Source: Papiliotrema nemorosa (taxonomy: Eukaryota > Basidiomycota > Tremellomycetes > Tremellales > Rhynchogastremaceae). From it: 64,000 nt of DNA. The stretch is taken from the NCBI GenBank assembly GCA_032158125.1, contig JASKOT010000008.1, positions 496,001-560,000 of the forward strand. Direction: 5' to 3'. Under the pieces are notes generated by a model, which saw nothing but the letters and a program-made list of their open reading frames with translations, ran no database searches and was not told where the DNA came from. The stretch's first letter is position 1. Each line of letters opens with the position of its first letter. Shown here one piece after another: positions 26,571 through 38,049 of the stretch. The position numbers and the translations under genes were made by a program.

Positions 26571-26944
26571 CTTGCGGTGCAAGGTGTTACTGTCGCGACG
26601 GTAAACCTCGATGATCGAGTCTTCCCGGTCCTCGTAACCGTCCTTGTGTTTTGACCTCTGACCTTTTTGGGCGGTCTTTCCGATGCGTCGTTCTCGACGA
26701 TGTTCTTCGGGCTCTTTTGTGCTTTCTATACTATCCGATGGCTATGCGATCATGCTGATACTATCTATGCTATACGAATGGTCGCCCTCGTCGTCGTTGC
26801 CATGCCCCTCGTCGTCGTTGCCGGGATAACACGCGTTTTGGGTAGACATTTTTGATGCCGCTGATAACTGACCCTCTATTTCGCCACCCACCCACTCACT
26901 ACCCCTTCACCGTCATCCACCCACCCCTCAACGACAACGCGACC
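26571..26944. promoter_or_regulatory. Shared divergent promoter region of GEM1 and UGO1
   Basis: Only 374 bp separate the two start codons, so the promoters overlap or are shared. There is no TATA box at the usual distance. The UGO1 side ends in a C-rich leader of CCACCC/CCCC repeats (26890-26940), and short GTCGTCGTT repeats occur at 26786-26820. A 62-codon frame at 26667-26855 is hydrophobic but overlaps these repeats and is not called. Confidence 0.5.
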
Positions 26945-28494
26945 ATGGCGTCCTCGGCATCGTCCTCGTCTTCTACAGGGAGACCAGCATCAGTCAGGAA
27001 CCTATACAGTGAGGTATGAACCGCGGGTGCCGCTGACGACAGCCCCGCCAGCAGAAGAATGGGTCTTCTTACCACCCACCGTCAACCCACCTCCTTCCGC
27101 CTCGCCTCCTACCCCTTCCCATCTCCCCACTCCATTCGCCGATGCCGACCCAGATGTAGAGGTCAAACCGGGTGTCTATGCACCTATACAGCTCTTTGCT
27201 GCAGAATACTTTGCAACGGCACTGGGTATGCCCTTTGAGGTCGGCAGGACCTTGTTGCAGATTGAATACCGGCCCAGGAGAAAGTTTGCCCCGGTCGATG
27301 AACAAGTGGAAGAGGAGAAGACGTGGCCTGCAGAAGAAGAGGTATGCCATCGTGTCTTATGGTAGACCAAGTTCATGCCAGTTGACCAACCCCGAGGAGG
27401 CCGAACTATACTTTACAGACCGTCTGTCTGCACCGACTTCATCCTTTGTTCCGCCACCGCCTCCAGTAGAGACCGACGCGTCGGGCTATCTGCCAGATTG
27501 TGAGTAGCTATGCTATCTCTCGCTAACAACAGTGGACCCGACATGGCTTGTCAAGGACGATCCGGACATCTCCCGAGGAAACGGTGTATGGGGTATGATT
27601 CGACGTCTACGACAAACCCCCTCGGAAGGTCTACCATCCCTGTGGAAAGCTCAAATTGTCACCACGCTTCACTCTCTCCTTTCCAACTTTCTTCAACCCC
27701 AGATCCACTCGTCCATCTCTGCCCTCTCCCCCGCGCTGCCCGCACTGAATCCGGATGTCCCGCTCACTGCTCTTCCGGAACCGGGCATACCCCTCGCACT
27801 GGGTGTCGCGTCACACCTCCTCACGCACCTCCTCCTCTCCCCGCTAGAGCTCATACGGACCAGGTTGATCGCGTTGCCGCTGTCACATCCCTCCACACCG
27901 AGCTCAGTGACCATCTTCCGCAATCTCATCGACGAGGAAGGTGGCTTCTCATCGCTCTACCTCCACCCAAACCTCCTCATACCCTCCGTCTTGGAGCACA
28001 CCATCCGACCCCTCCTCACTCTCTCCGTCCCGCTTGTCCTGGAGAGGCAGTTTGGCATCTCTCCTGAATTCTCACCCATCACCTACTCCATGTGCGATCT
28101 CTCCCTCGGTCTTGCCAGTTTGGTCATTCTTCTACCCATCGAGACGGTACGAAAACGACTACAAATACAGGCTAGGGGACCCAAGGGTAAACGAATCAAG
28201 ACGATTGTCAAGACTCGTGAGAGGGACTATGTAGGCGTGGTGGAAGCTATTTGGAGGATCATGACAGAGGAGACGGGTGCTAGGAGGAGGAGAAATATGA
28301 CGGAAAAGGATGAAGGTGGGGCGTTCTCTGGGATCAGGCAACTGTATCGTGGTGTGAGTTCACTCGACGGGATTCGGAAAGTAGCTCATGCTCAGTTTGG
28401 AATGGCTGCTACGGCTCACTTGACGGTGTTTGGCTTGGGACTGGTCAGCGCCGGGCTGGGCGGGTCAGTCGACGGTGGCTGGAAGGAGATTTGA
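26945..28494 (+). CDS. UGO1: Mitochondrial outer-membrane fusion protein Ugo1 (carrier family)
   Basis: Carrier-fold protein of the outer mitochondrial membrane that links Fzo1- and Mgm1-driven fusion. Exons begin 26945-27008, 27043-27341, 27382-27499 and 27533 onward; the last intron (from about 28354, 42 nt, a multiple of three) separates RQLYRG from FGMAATAHLTVFGLGL. Segments resembling carrier helices are PIQLFAAEYFATALGMPFEV, GVASHLLTHLLLSPLELIRT (a degenerate PxD/ExxR carrier motif), and LGLASLVILLPIETVRKRLQ, matching the decayed carrier repeats known for Ugo1. The N terminus is Ser-rich and Pro-rich and lacks a cleavable presequence, as expected for an outer-membrane protein. Head-to-head with GEM1; convergent with the Zn2Cys6 regulator. 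Identity is strong, though another modified carrier cannot be fully excluded. Confidence 0.82.
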
Positions 28495-28675
28495 TCGTGC
28501 ACGTTGTTCATCACCACATAATGTCACGATATCACAAGAGTGACATTTGCTGCCCCGCAAAGTGTCCCAAACGTACTACCAATTAAGTGAACTTGATGCA
28601 ACGAGCCACAGGGACGACAAAGCTTGCTGTGCAGAAGTCGTCGCGTTTATCAATCGATCGTTCGCTTCCCATGGC

Positions 28676-30711
28676 TTATACGAGGCTGGAAGGCACGAAA
28701 CCAAAGACTTCTGCAAAGACTGCGTCAAACTCATCGTTCGCAAACATCATGTCGTCGCCGTGCCCGAGCGGCACACCGCGCGCCTGATCCGTGATAATGT
28801 CGATACCTGGCTGTTCTGAAATCTCGCCAGCTGTTCTTGAAGGTACAGCGTGCGGGTATCGATTATAGAGACTACGCATAGTCTCCGACATGAAATCGGT
28901 CAATTTACCAGCGTACCGCCACACCTCTTCGATCGCTCTCATCCCGTCTACGCAAACCTTCATTCCCTCGACGAGCTGATGCACCTGCTGAGAGTCCGAC
29001 TCGGGCTGGTGGTCATATTGCAAGGCGAGATACATCTGCAAGATAGCTTGAGCAGTCCAAATGGGCGTCATAGAGTCGGGACCGATAGCAGGCTTTCGAG
29101 GATCACGCAAGTGCCGCCTGATCGCCTGTGAGATATCCAAAGCCGCCTGTAAGCAATGATCCATTGCCTCGAGCGAGGTCGGGAGTGGGAGGCGACTAGT
29201 AGGCAGTAGAGGTCGCCAGACGAGTATGCGAGCAAACCTTGATTGCACATACATTGCAGCAATGTTGAGAGCAAATCTCGACTGCTCATTGTATCCGTAT
29301 CGAAACGCCGAAGGGAGGGAATCTTCCCATCGATCAATAGCTTGACTGGACTGTCTAATCGTGGCATAAAGCCCGCCTTGCCGACTTCCAGCGTTCACAC
29401 TATATATCGTCCCTAACGCTTGAGCGATGATTCGATCTAGTAGTAGCATCTGATTAAAGATCGACTCTGACTCATCCCCCTGAATCGAAATATCGAAATC
29501 GAAATCTCCTTCTCTGAAAATGGGTCGACGACCTGCCGCGGTGCTATGTTGGACGTCTTGATGATACAAACACCAGAAAGCCCTTTTGGCGGCTCGATAG
29601 TCTGTCACATGCTTTGACATTGCCCCCGCAATGTGCAAACCCAACTCTTGGCTCGCTCGGAGCGCCGTTCCGGCGACCAACCATGGCTGGTGAGGTGACG
29701 AATAGGCGTACAACCAAGAGGTAGTCAGACTCGCTACCTGGAGAGTGTAGTGATCAGGCATGTCTAAAAGAGACAATGTGGGTTTTTGGACGTTGGAATA
29801 GTATTTCCAGCCAGCAGAACGACCGTCACAGATCCCCGTTGATGGGTCAACCCAGCAAACCTCTCGACTCGGATAGATTCGGGCTCCCAGGGCGAAAACG
29901 AGCCAACATACATCTGCGAAACGAGCGTCTTCAAGGGCCAGGCCAGAAGCGAGCTGTTGCCGGAACAATGTTGAATCCAACAGAGGAGGATGAATATCGG
30001 TACGATCAAAGTATGCGTCGACTAGTTGTCGTTCCAATACGGAGTGTGGCCATTCCGCGAGGTGTCCGTTGGAGGTGTGATCTGTAAGCCAATTGGGTAC
30101 AGACCAGAATTCGCGACGGGAAGAGCGCCGTAATCTGCCCATGAAGTGTGCGTCCCTATCACCCGTGATGGATTCGATGGCGTGGTAAACATGATGCAGA
30201 GAACTGCTCCCATGATAACGCAGAGGGAAATCGGCAACTTCAAGTTCAGCCATTGCCTTTTTGATGCCATTATGCACTTCAGGCCCTTCGACCAATGGGT
30301 AAGACAGAGTGACCGGTGACTTGGACGAGCTGGCGATTCTTTCCACACAAATTGTCGAGAGGCAAGAAGCTGCTTGAGGGGTCACAGCGATTTGTCGATC
30401 AGACTCCAACTATGATCAGCTGTCAATTCGATGAGGCAGCTCACGCCTTGGATTTTGTCCTGCAATGACTGGATTTGACGCTCTAGACTTGAAACATAAC
30501 TCTTCGTGGGACCCCGAGGTTGCGAGTCGAGAAGAAACGTACAGGTCTTGCCTACTGCGTTGCAATTTCCACAGGCTGACAATAAGTCTCGTGCGCTCTT
30601 GTTCGACTCACTGGGCAAGGCGTCTCTTGCGTTGGGAACACCTGTTGGAAAGCATTTTCGCTTCTTGCGTCGACAAAAGTCACACGCTCTGGACTGCAAA
30701 TTTGGACTCAT
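28676..30711 (-). CDS. Zn2Cys6 (Gal4-type) fungal transcription factor
   Basis: Nuclear DNA-binding regulator. Two exons, 30711-30445 and 30409-28676, give 666 residues. The zinc cluster begins CDFCRRKKRKC and ends CGNCNAVGKTC, but the loop between cysteines 3 and 4 is 26 residues as translated. Within it, GTGAGT opens a 36-nt stretch ending TTGTCAG that looks like an unspliced intron (a multiple of three, hence no stop); removing it leaves a 14-residue loop and a 654-residue protein. A short coiled coil, SSLERQIQSLQDKIQG, follows as dimerisation element. The middle matches the fungal-specific transcription factor domain (RLRRSSRREFWSVPNW, RFADVCWLVFALGARIYPS, AGTALRASQELGLHI, RAFWCLYHQD). 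The acidic C terminus could activate transcription. Target genes cannot be deduced; neighbours form no metabolic cluster. Confidence 0.9.
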
Positions 30712-31089
30712 TTCTGAACATGCAGCCGATTAGACAGCGACGGCCACTTGTTCGTGTTCGTCGTGTGAAATGTTGGCTCGCTGGCTGCTCGCAAGCGCAG
30801 TGCCCCTCGGTGCCAAGATGATGATAGCTTTGAGGATGCACAGGTTCGCACGTCACTGACGATAAGAGACCAATAATAGAGATCTCACGCCGAGTGGCGG
30901 CCGCGGGCGCCGCTGTTCTGCATGACAGTGGCTCCCGCGGTGCCGCCTGGCGAAAGTCACTGTCCTCAAGCTTGACCATCGGCCATTCTAGAACGTGTAT
31001 ATAAAGGGCGAAGATGCAGACCATCTCTAGCATACACAGCGTCCCTTGACCTGATTGACACCCACCCTCTGGCTTGACATCATCACAAA
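30712..31089. promoter_or_regulatory. Divergent intergenic region with TATA box at 30998-31005
   Basis: About 380 bp between the Zn2Cys6 factor and the four-helix membrane protein. TATATAAA at 30998-31005 lies 85 bp before the ATG at 31090. GC-rich stretches around 30890-30955 (GCGGCCGCGGGCGCCGC and a shorter CCGCGG further on) are partly palindromic and include CGG triplets, the half-site type bound by Zn2Cys6 proteins; autoregulation by the adjacent factor is a speculation. Confidence 0.4.
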
Positions 31090-31739
31090 ATGATTCCCTC
31101 GCTAAAACTCTCGACCAAAAAACTCCAAATCGTCAACATCATCCACTGCATTCAACTTTTGCTTGTCTCAGCAGTGGTGGGTATCGGAACATACAAAATG
31201 TTCGGCATGAAGAGTCCAGCCGCCAAAAGTGGGGCGCGATGGGCGCTCAGTGTCGTAAGTTCCATGTTGTTTCTCGGTGGCGCGACTGATCCGATCTCTA
31301 GGGAGCAAAGTCGATCATCATCATCCAATATCAACTGTTGACAGAAAATGTGAGGCGCCTCAATCGATTCGCGAGTGCCAAGGCTTTCTTTGTGCTTGAC
31401 GTGCTCGAAGTCACGTTTTGGCCAGCGGCGGCGGTATTGACCGTCATTGCCATGACAAAGTATTGCGAGGGGACGTCTTGCATCTTGAGCGGGGTGGTTG
31501 TCAGCCTTGCGGCAGTCTTGACGTGCGTCTCGTTTTTCTACACATCGAGCCTTCGTACGAGACTGTCACTGAAGTCTAGGGTACTCGGACTGCCGGTCCT
31601 TTGGATCGCGTTCCACCATTGGAGGGAGCAAAGGAAGGCGGAGCAGGAAGTCTCAACCTCGACGGAAATCTTTGGCAATTCGCATCGTTCGAGACCCATC
31701 ATGACTCAGGAGAAAAGCTCGGTCGACTCGAACGTCTGA
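31090..31739 (+). CDS. Small four-helix membrane protein, MARVEL-like
   Basis: Function not established. Two exons, 31090-31254 and 31302-31739, give 200 residues. Four hydrophobic segments are visible: IVNIIHCIQLLLVSAVVGIG, one around SIIIIQYQLL to FASAKAFFVLDVLEVTFW, AAAVLTVIAMTKY, and GVVVSLAAVLTCVSFFYTSS. The order, size and short cytosolic C-terminal tail rich in Ser, Glu and Lys resemble fungal MARVEL-domain proteins (Nce102-like), which sit in the plasma membrane; the resemblance is of topology rather than of a sequence motif. A TATA box precedes it, suggesting regulated expression. Divergent from the Zn2Cys6 factor. Confidence 0.6.
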
Positions 31740-32006
31740 TATTTCAGTCCGTGCTGGCAATAGAAGATCGCGTCACCCATCGAGCAGATTTGTGCTCTAT
31801 GGCGAGCAGAGCATAGAAGATAGAATGTCATAGTTTCAACAGCTTTACCCAATAATGCAACAGACGTCCTGAATACTGCAGCCGAAGGCAAATTTTGACA
31901 AAGAGCAGGGAAAGGAGGAGCGGTGGTCCCGTCAACTCGATTCCGCCCCAGCTCAGCTTGCCACAGAACTCGTACTGTACATTACAACTTCGGGCAAGAC
32001 TGCGCT

Positions 32007-32435
32007 TCAGAAGCTGTGAGCCGCTTCAAGCCAATCCCACTCTCTGTCCTCCATCTCAAACTCATCCCCCTCTTGCGGACCTGAAGCAGTGGTCGACTTC
32101 TTTGCTGCTGGCGGCTTGAGTGGAATACCCAATCGGATCCTTTCGGCATTTGTAAGAGGTAGTTGGTCCGCTTCATGTCCGAACCCTTTGATCTTTCTGG
32201 ATCTAGACCGGGACAGTGTCCCGTGGGTCGATCCAAGACTTTTACCGCTCGACGGGTCGACATTGGCCAGAAGGGCTAGGAGGTCAGGGTCCGTGACCTG
32301 CTCGATGGAAGTTGGTAGCGGACCTGGAGATCGTCGACGGGGAGTCGGCGAGGGCCCAATCGAGGCAGCCGAGACGAGGGTCAAGAGGGACAAAAGGGTG
32401 ACCAAAAGCAGGGTGAGGGAGGAGAAGGTATGCAT
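32007..32435 (-). CDS. Small secreted protein with an NAERIRLGIPLKPP motif
   Basis: Single exon of 142 residues. The first 24 residues, MHTFSSLTLLLVTLLSLLTL and following VSAA, form a clear signal peptide. The rest is hydrophilic and probably disordered, with a basic segment PTPRRRSPGP, SRSRSRKIKGF, and the short block PLTNAERIRLGIPLKPP. A very similar block, roughly TNAxRxxxGLPPLxP, recurs in many secreted fungal proteins, where it often follows a signal peptide or precedes a binding domain; its role is not known to me. The C terminus is acidic (DEFEMEDREWDWLEAA). No cysteines, so not a typical small cysteine-rich effector. Convergent with the membrane-protein gene. Confidence 0.6.
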   Translation of the reverse strand: MHTFSSLTLLLVTLLSLLTLVSAASIGPSPTPRRRSPGPLPTSIEQVTDPDLLALLANVDPSSGKSLGSTHGTLSRSRSRKIKGFGHEADQLPLTNAERIRLGIPLKPPAAKKSTTASGPQEGDEFEMEDREWDWLEAAHSF

Positions 32436-33086
32436 GACTGATTGTGCGATGGGGAGTCGGCTTCAGTAGAGGTGTGGGTTGAGCGCCAAGCTGGGTGCCA
32501 CGAGGCGGGATACAGGCGGAGCAGTTGGGTGTTTGTGAATAGGGTTGGGGAGTAAAGAACGTGGTCGTCAGAGTCGTGACGGATCGTGGGGTCGTAAAGA
32601 GCGTAAAGGCAGTCGTTAATTCATTAGAGGGTCGTGAAGAGCGAGAGAAAGATACGAGACCGGGAGGAATGCGAGGGGAAAAGACAAAGGTTAAGTATCG
32701 GAAGATGAAGGTGATCGTGGTTTATATCATTCCCACCTTTACGTGTGGATGGAGACGATGCCATGATGACCGTGACAATGTACGTCGTGGTCTCAGCCTT
32801 TGCCCGAGGTGAGATGGTGAGCGGTGGCGAGTGGGAAAGGGATGTGGTGGACTTGGCTGGACGAGGCTGGAATGATCGCATTGAGACTTTGCTCCAAGCA
32901 TGAAGTCTGGACCTTTGATCCTCAAGTAAAGGCTGAGATTCCTCCTGACTGATTCTCCAGTGGTAAGATGCTGAATCACGACGTCCATTGTCCATATCGT
33001 GCGGAATGCCTCTTGAGTGATGCCACTGAGCGGGATCAAAATTTCCAAAGGTCTGGCTGTCCACTGTCAACAAATACACTCACTGA
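32436..33086. other. Intergenic region between small secreted protein and Rrn5-like gene
   Basis: About 650 bp. The left part (32560-32700) is purine-rich on the plus strand with repeated TCGTGA and AGAGCG words. Open frames of 108-151 codons on the minus strand (32624-33079) consist of His/Ser/Arg-rich translation of the same low-complexity DNA and have no domain, so they are not called. It should contain the divergent promoters of both flanking genes. Confidence 0.4.
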
Positions 33087-35372
33087 ATGCACCCATGTCA
33101 CTCGATACCTCAATATGATATGACCAAACGATCACACGGGGAGATTGAACACGACACGAAAGACCCGAATGATAGTCTGGAAAGAGATGTAGACGTTGCA
33201 GGCGGTATGTATGATCTGACGAGCTCGGCTTACCCAAAGATCAGCCCGAATCCAGCGCTACGGCCCAACGACGAGCGCTCACCACCGAATGGTACATTGC
33301 TCACCTCGACCAACATATCAGAGACTTGAAGAAAGCCTACCTGGGTCAGCTCGAGCCGGTGACTGCTAATCGACCTCTCGACTTTGATACCTCGTATGTC
33401 GGCTCGACATGGGCTACATGGACCGCAACGGACAAGTCTGCATTTTTCGCCTCGTTATCGCGTCACTCGAGGTATCGCCCTGATCTCATTGCTATCGACG
33501 TGGGAAAGTCTCAAGGCCAGGTAGAAGACTACCTTGAGCTTCTATCCGGAGCCGCGAGGAGAGTTGGGAGCCAGGATGATCCAGGGTTGAGAGATAGAAA
33601 GCGGAGGAGATGGCACATGACCAAAACGTGGATGAATGGCTTTGCGCCTGCCGCCGAAGAGGTCGACGAGGAGTGGATAGAGGAAGAAGAGAGGTTGGCC
33701 GAGGAGGCGTGGAGACGTGTCGAAGAGGTGGTCCTTGAAAATAAGGAGTATGAGCGGGAAGAGGGAAAGTCAGAGTATCTAAAGCAAGCTAGGAAGGATG
33801 CCGGCAATCCTAGGAAGGATAGAAAAGAGGGCAAGATGGTGGAGCAGCAAGCGAGCGACGCCTTTGAGGCTCTTGTGAAGATTAAAGGTTGGGCAGAATC
33901 GATGGATCTGGAACGGTTGACCACGCTGGATACGCTGCTTCACCCCTACGATGCCGCCGAAGACGACGCGAGTCAGATGAAGATCCGAAGCAAGCTTTCC
34001 GAAGCTAGACTAGGACTTGACAAGTGGACTAGGATCGCACTCGATACCAAGGCTATAGATCATCTCTCCTCGATAGACCTGGATAAACGGACCACCGACC
34101 ACAGGCGGGCACTTGCGGTTGTGGCCCGCCGGAAACGGGATAGGGAGAGACTCCGGATGGACCAGCTCTTGAGGCAGGGGATGACGGAAGAGCAAGTCAT
34201 GGTGCAAGGAGGTCCTGACGCGGTGTCATTGCAGCAGAAAGGTGGAGGTCGGACATTCGATGCGGAACAGGAATGGGGAGACGAATGGTGGCTAGTGCAA
34301 GCGGACCTTGCCTTTCCCCGCAAGGGTGCAAGGAGCAGCAAGGAGGATGTTACCACGGACGAGCTCGACTATGGGGTTATGCAGCAACATGCCAAAGATG
34401 GGGGCTGGGAAGTGTTCAACCTCGCCTCGATTGGTAGACTATTGTGAGTTGCCTCTCTGCGTTGAATACTAACTTACAGAGGGACCTCTCGCATCAACGC
34501 TGAATCTTTACAAGCCATAACCGACGAGCTGAGAGCCTTTATAGAGCCGATCATCCTACATGCTATCGTGCTTGCAGAGCATGCCCCTCACGCACATACC
34601 GACTCACCTGAGGATCCCGCCCCAGATGATCCACTTTCGCCCTCGAAAACGAATTCAGGGAAGGTCGCCCCTACGCATGTCGAGACTGCCCTTTCGATGC
34701 GATTGCGCCGCGCCGACTCGCCTTCTTCTCCGCATAATCGTTCGCAACCAGGCATGACCTCGGCTTGGGTCAATGGGACGAGCGCAATTCACGGGTCGAG
34801 GTCGACACCCTTTGCATCGTCTCATTTCGGATCTCGTCCTTCTTCTCCCGAGAGTGACCAGGACACTGAAGTCAAATGGGAGAGGGACTCGACACTGACA
34901 GATCACGAGTATCAAGATCTCGACATTGTACTCGAGGAAGCCGATGGCGAGATGGATCGCATCACCTCGAAACGATTATGGGAAGGGGTAGCGGCTCCCG
35001 CTACCAAGCGCCGCAAATCGGAACTGTTCAAAGATGAGACTGCCGTCTATAAGGGCAAGTTTTCCGTGTGTTCATTGGCGCGCACGCTGACAGTCAGAAT
35101 ACCAAGATATGGTGGTGGATATGATGGGAAAACGCCGTTGGAGACGAGCTATGAAGGAACGCTCAAGGCAGTATGACAAGTCTGCTAAAAAGCGAGAACG
35201 AGGTGCACTGCGAAAAGGCCGGAGTCTCGGTGCGAAGACTCGAGCTACCATCATCGATTCGGATGATGAAGAGATTGATCTCGAGTCTGAAGAGCGAGAG
35301 GTCACACAGTCGGAGCAGGGCGATGTGAGCGAGGGCGAGATAGACGAGGATGTGGAGTCTAGCCAGGACTGA
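33087..35372 (+). CDS. Rrn5-like SANT/histone-fold protein (RNA polymerase I factor candidate)
   Basis: Four exons (33087-33204, 33240-34443, 34480-35065, 35094-35372) sum to 2187 nt, 728 residues. A SANT/Myb-like domain is evident near residues 95-150: STWATWTATDKSAFFASLSR, then RYRPDLIAIDVGKSQGQVED. A central charged coiled region follows (EEEERLAEEAWRRVEEVVLE). Around residue 440 a histone-fold-like helix set appears, INAESLQAITDELRAFIEPI continuing ILHAIVLAEHA. SANT plus histone fold is the layout of Rrn5, the subunit of the upstream activating factor that recruits RNA polymerase I to rDNA; hence the call, which is inferred. The C terminus is basic, then acidic (DSDDEEIDLESEER). The start could instead be the in-frame ATG at 33120. 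Alternatives are other SANT proteins of chromatin complexes. Confidence 0.6.
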
Positions 35373-35655
35373 AGCGCACGGGTCGAATCCAAGGTGACGA
35401 AATAATGAGGTGACGAATATGAACGGTATGCATGATTATCCTTCAGTCCTTCTGTCGCACTCATCTCCTTGTGCCTCCCATGTCTGTATCATGGTGGTCT
35501 ACTCGCTGGTAAGAGAAGAGTGAATGTATGTTCGGATCCGAGGATGATTTGTTTACCCGACGTCATCCTTCAACAGCGATCACTGTTCGTTGCTGGAATC
35601 GACTTTTGGGTTCGGTCGATCTACCAGTAACACCTCACGTTGGGCGTGCTTGAAC

Positions 35656-37876
35656 ATGTACAGGACATCGAGGGTAATAATTCCAGTAGCGAGCAATGGA
35701 GGACCAAGTCTGCGGCTGGGCGTACGATCGAATCATTCTGGCCCGTCGCGACCGCCGCGATCGAGGAAATGGGTCAAACGCGTTGGGGTGGTTATCGCTC
35801 TCGGAGGCGGGGTGTACGTCTATGACAAGACGTTCAACGCGAGTGCTTTGACGAGAAGTCTAAGGACAGGCTGGATAGGGTGAGCTGATGATCGATCTTG
35901 AGAACAGTCACGCTGACAACAGCTTGGTGTGTACATTAGACTGTAAGCCGGCAATCTTGAGCCGAGCTGATGATGAGACAAGATCAACTTTGCGCCGCAC
36001 AAGGCAGATCAGATAGAACAGCTCCATGAGCGAGTAGCCAATAGGTTACGCTGGGTGATCGATACCAATCAGGGTTTATACCTAAAACTAGGTCAAGCAT
36101 TAGGTCAGTTCCCTCGACACCACCTGGTCCAGAGCTCACATACAGGACTACAAGCTGCACTGCTGCCCAAGCCGTACAGAGAGGCATTTGGACATGTTTT
36201 CGATCGGGCACCTTCCGTCTCATACTCTGAAGTCGTCGGCGTCTTTCAGAAAGATCTAGGGATGAACCCGGACGATCTATTCGAGACATTTTCACACGAA
36301 CCCCTCGCATCGGCAAGTATAGCGCAAGTCCATAAAGCTAGATTGAAGGCTTCAGCAGGAGGACAAGGGGAGGAGGGGAAAGAGGTAGCGGTGAAAGTTC
36401 AGAAACCGGCCATCTCAAAGCAGATGGAGTGGGATCTGTTTTCTTACCGGTGAGTATGGGGACGCGAGTGGGTCTGATCATCAGGAGCCTAATGTATCTG
36501 TGCGAAAAGGTGTTTGACATGCCCAGTGAGTTTGCGATTGCAATGGGATGTAGCTGACTCTCAGTGTACTTTGTGTGAGTGCCAAGGACGAGCTGTAACA
36601 TGTAGGGCCTAATGTGTAGAGCAAAATACGTTTCATCCCAGATGAGGCTGGAGACCTCTTTCGAAAATGAAGCATCCAACGCACGTCGTTGTGCGGAGCT
36701 CCTTGCCCAGACACCGGAATTGAAGGACAACGTCTATGTGCCTCGAGTATTCGGCGAGGCAGAGGGATGTAAAGGAAGCGATCGGATCATGGTGATGGAA
36801 TGGGTTGATGGGTGTCGGTGAGTTAGCCTCCACGACGAGACTAAGACCAGATTGAACGACCAGAAAGCGATAGAAGGAATGGGGCTGAATGTCCGGGAAG
36901 TCATGGATCTGGCTATATCCACAATGTCCGCCATGACCTTTTCATGGGGTTTTGTCCATTGTGACCCACATCCTGGAAACATACTGGTCAGGAAACACCC
37001 CACAAAACGAGGGAAGCCACAAATAGTCAGTACCCCAGTAGAATTCGCGCTGACTGTAGATTTTGATAGATCATGGGTTGTATATCACCCTAGATAAGGG
37101 CTTCAGAGAGGATTATTGCACGTTGTGGAGGTCATTGTTCGTGCTCGATGTACCAAAGATAGAGTCTATCGCGGGGAAATGGGGTATAGCGCTAGACGCC
37201 AATATGTGAGCCCACACCTCATCGCTTGCTCATACCCAGGTTCGCCTCGGCAATCCTGTTGAGGCCATTCCAGGTCAACAAGAACAAGAAGAACAAGCAG
37301 CAAGAACCGGAGAAGACGCAATATGAACAGCAAGTGGAGTTGAAGAAGCGGTTCAAGTCGATGCTAGAGAATGAGCAGCTTATACCGAGGGTGGGTCCTC
37401 TACCTGCGTCAGTATTGCTCAGGCTGACAAGCAGGAATTAATCTTCTTGACGCGATGCCAGAGGATGATGCAGGCGAATAATCAATTGCTCGGGTCACCG
37501 TCTTCTAGAGTCAATCTTACCGCCAAGGTGAGTCGTGATGATGATATCAAGCTGACCTCAGTGGGCGTCAATAGGTTACAACCGGTCCATTACCGCTCCG
37601 CGAACACTAGCGAATGTCGGCCTGTCGACTTGGCTGAGGGATAGGCTCAATACCGTCATCTTCCGAATCACATTAGGCTTTATCGATCTCGCATTTTGGG
37701 CCACTCAACTTAGACAATGTGCGTGGCTTTTTGCCAAGTGGGAGAGGAGCTGATTGATAGGGCTACGACCGAAGATTAAGCGCGAAGGATGGGAAGATAA
37801 GCTTCAGCATCAGTTTGAGAGTATGGCAAGGGAAGAGTTTGGGATCGAGATTGACGATACGGTCTTTCTGGGGTGA
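35656..37876 (+). CDS. Mitochondrial ABC1/UbiB-family atypical kinase-like protein (Cqd2/Mcp2 or ADCK1/5 type)
   Basis: About eleven exons. The N terminus, MYRTSRVIIPVASNG with following basic residues, is a presequence, and VGVVIALGGGVYVYD is a membrane segment. ABC1-family hallmarks are the KxGQ motif in GLYLKLGQALG, followed by LQAALLPKPYREAFGHVF, the Ala-rich nucleotide loop LASASIAQVHKARL, the lysine in KEVAVKVQKPAI, the catalytic-loop region GFVHCDPHPGN and the metal-binding LIDHGLY. This pattern separates it from Coq8 and places it nearer to Mcp2/Cqd2 and ADCK1/ADCK5, which influence coenzyme Q distribution and mitochondrial lipid balance. Intron edges were chosen to restore these motifs; the acceptor before ACAAGATCAACTTT is a GATGAG. 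The C-terminal exons are small. End at 37876 reads IEIDDTVFLG. Tandem with unknown gene G, 173 bp downstream. Confidence 0.85.
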
Positions 37877-38049
37877 TTGAAAGCATGTCGATGATCATGG
37901 CGGGTTGTGGTCGTCATGGCGTATGAGACACAACATGGCACAGGCGCTGACTCCTTTGACTGCATGTGAGCCCTTTCAGCAGGCGTCTGGCTCATCGGGC
38001 ACTCAGCTTCATATCATTTCCACTCCTGTTCACCCGACAGAGACGCATC

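Noticed and set aside
26667..26855. Hydrophobic 62-codon frame in the GEM1-UGO1 spacer
   Set aside because: It consists largely of GTCGTC repeats and lies in the shared promoter; no support as a small membrane protein.
32624..33079. 151-codon minus-strand frame
   Set aside because: Low-complexity His/Ser/Arg translation of spacer DNA, without domain or relatives that I recognise.
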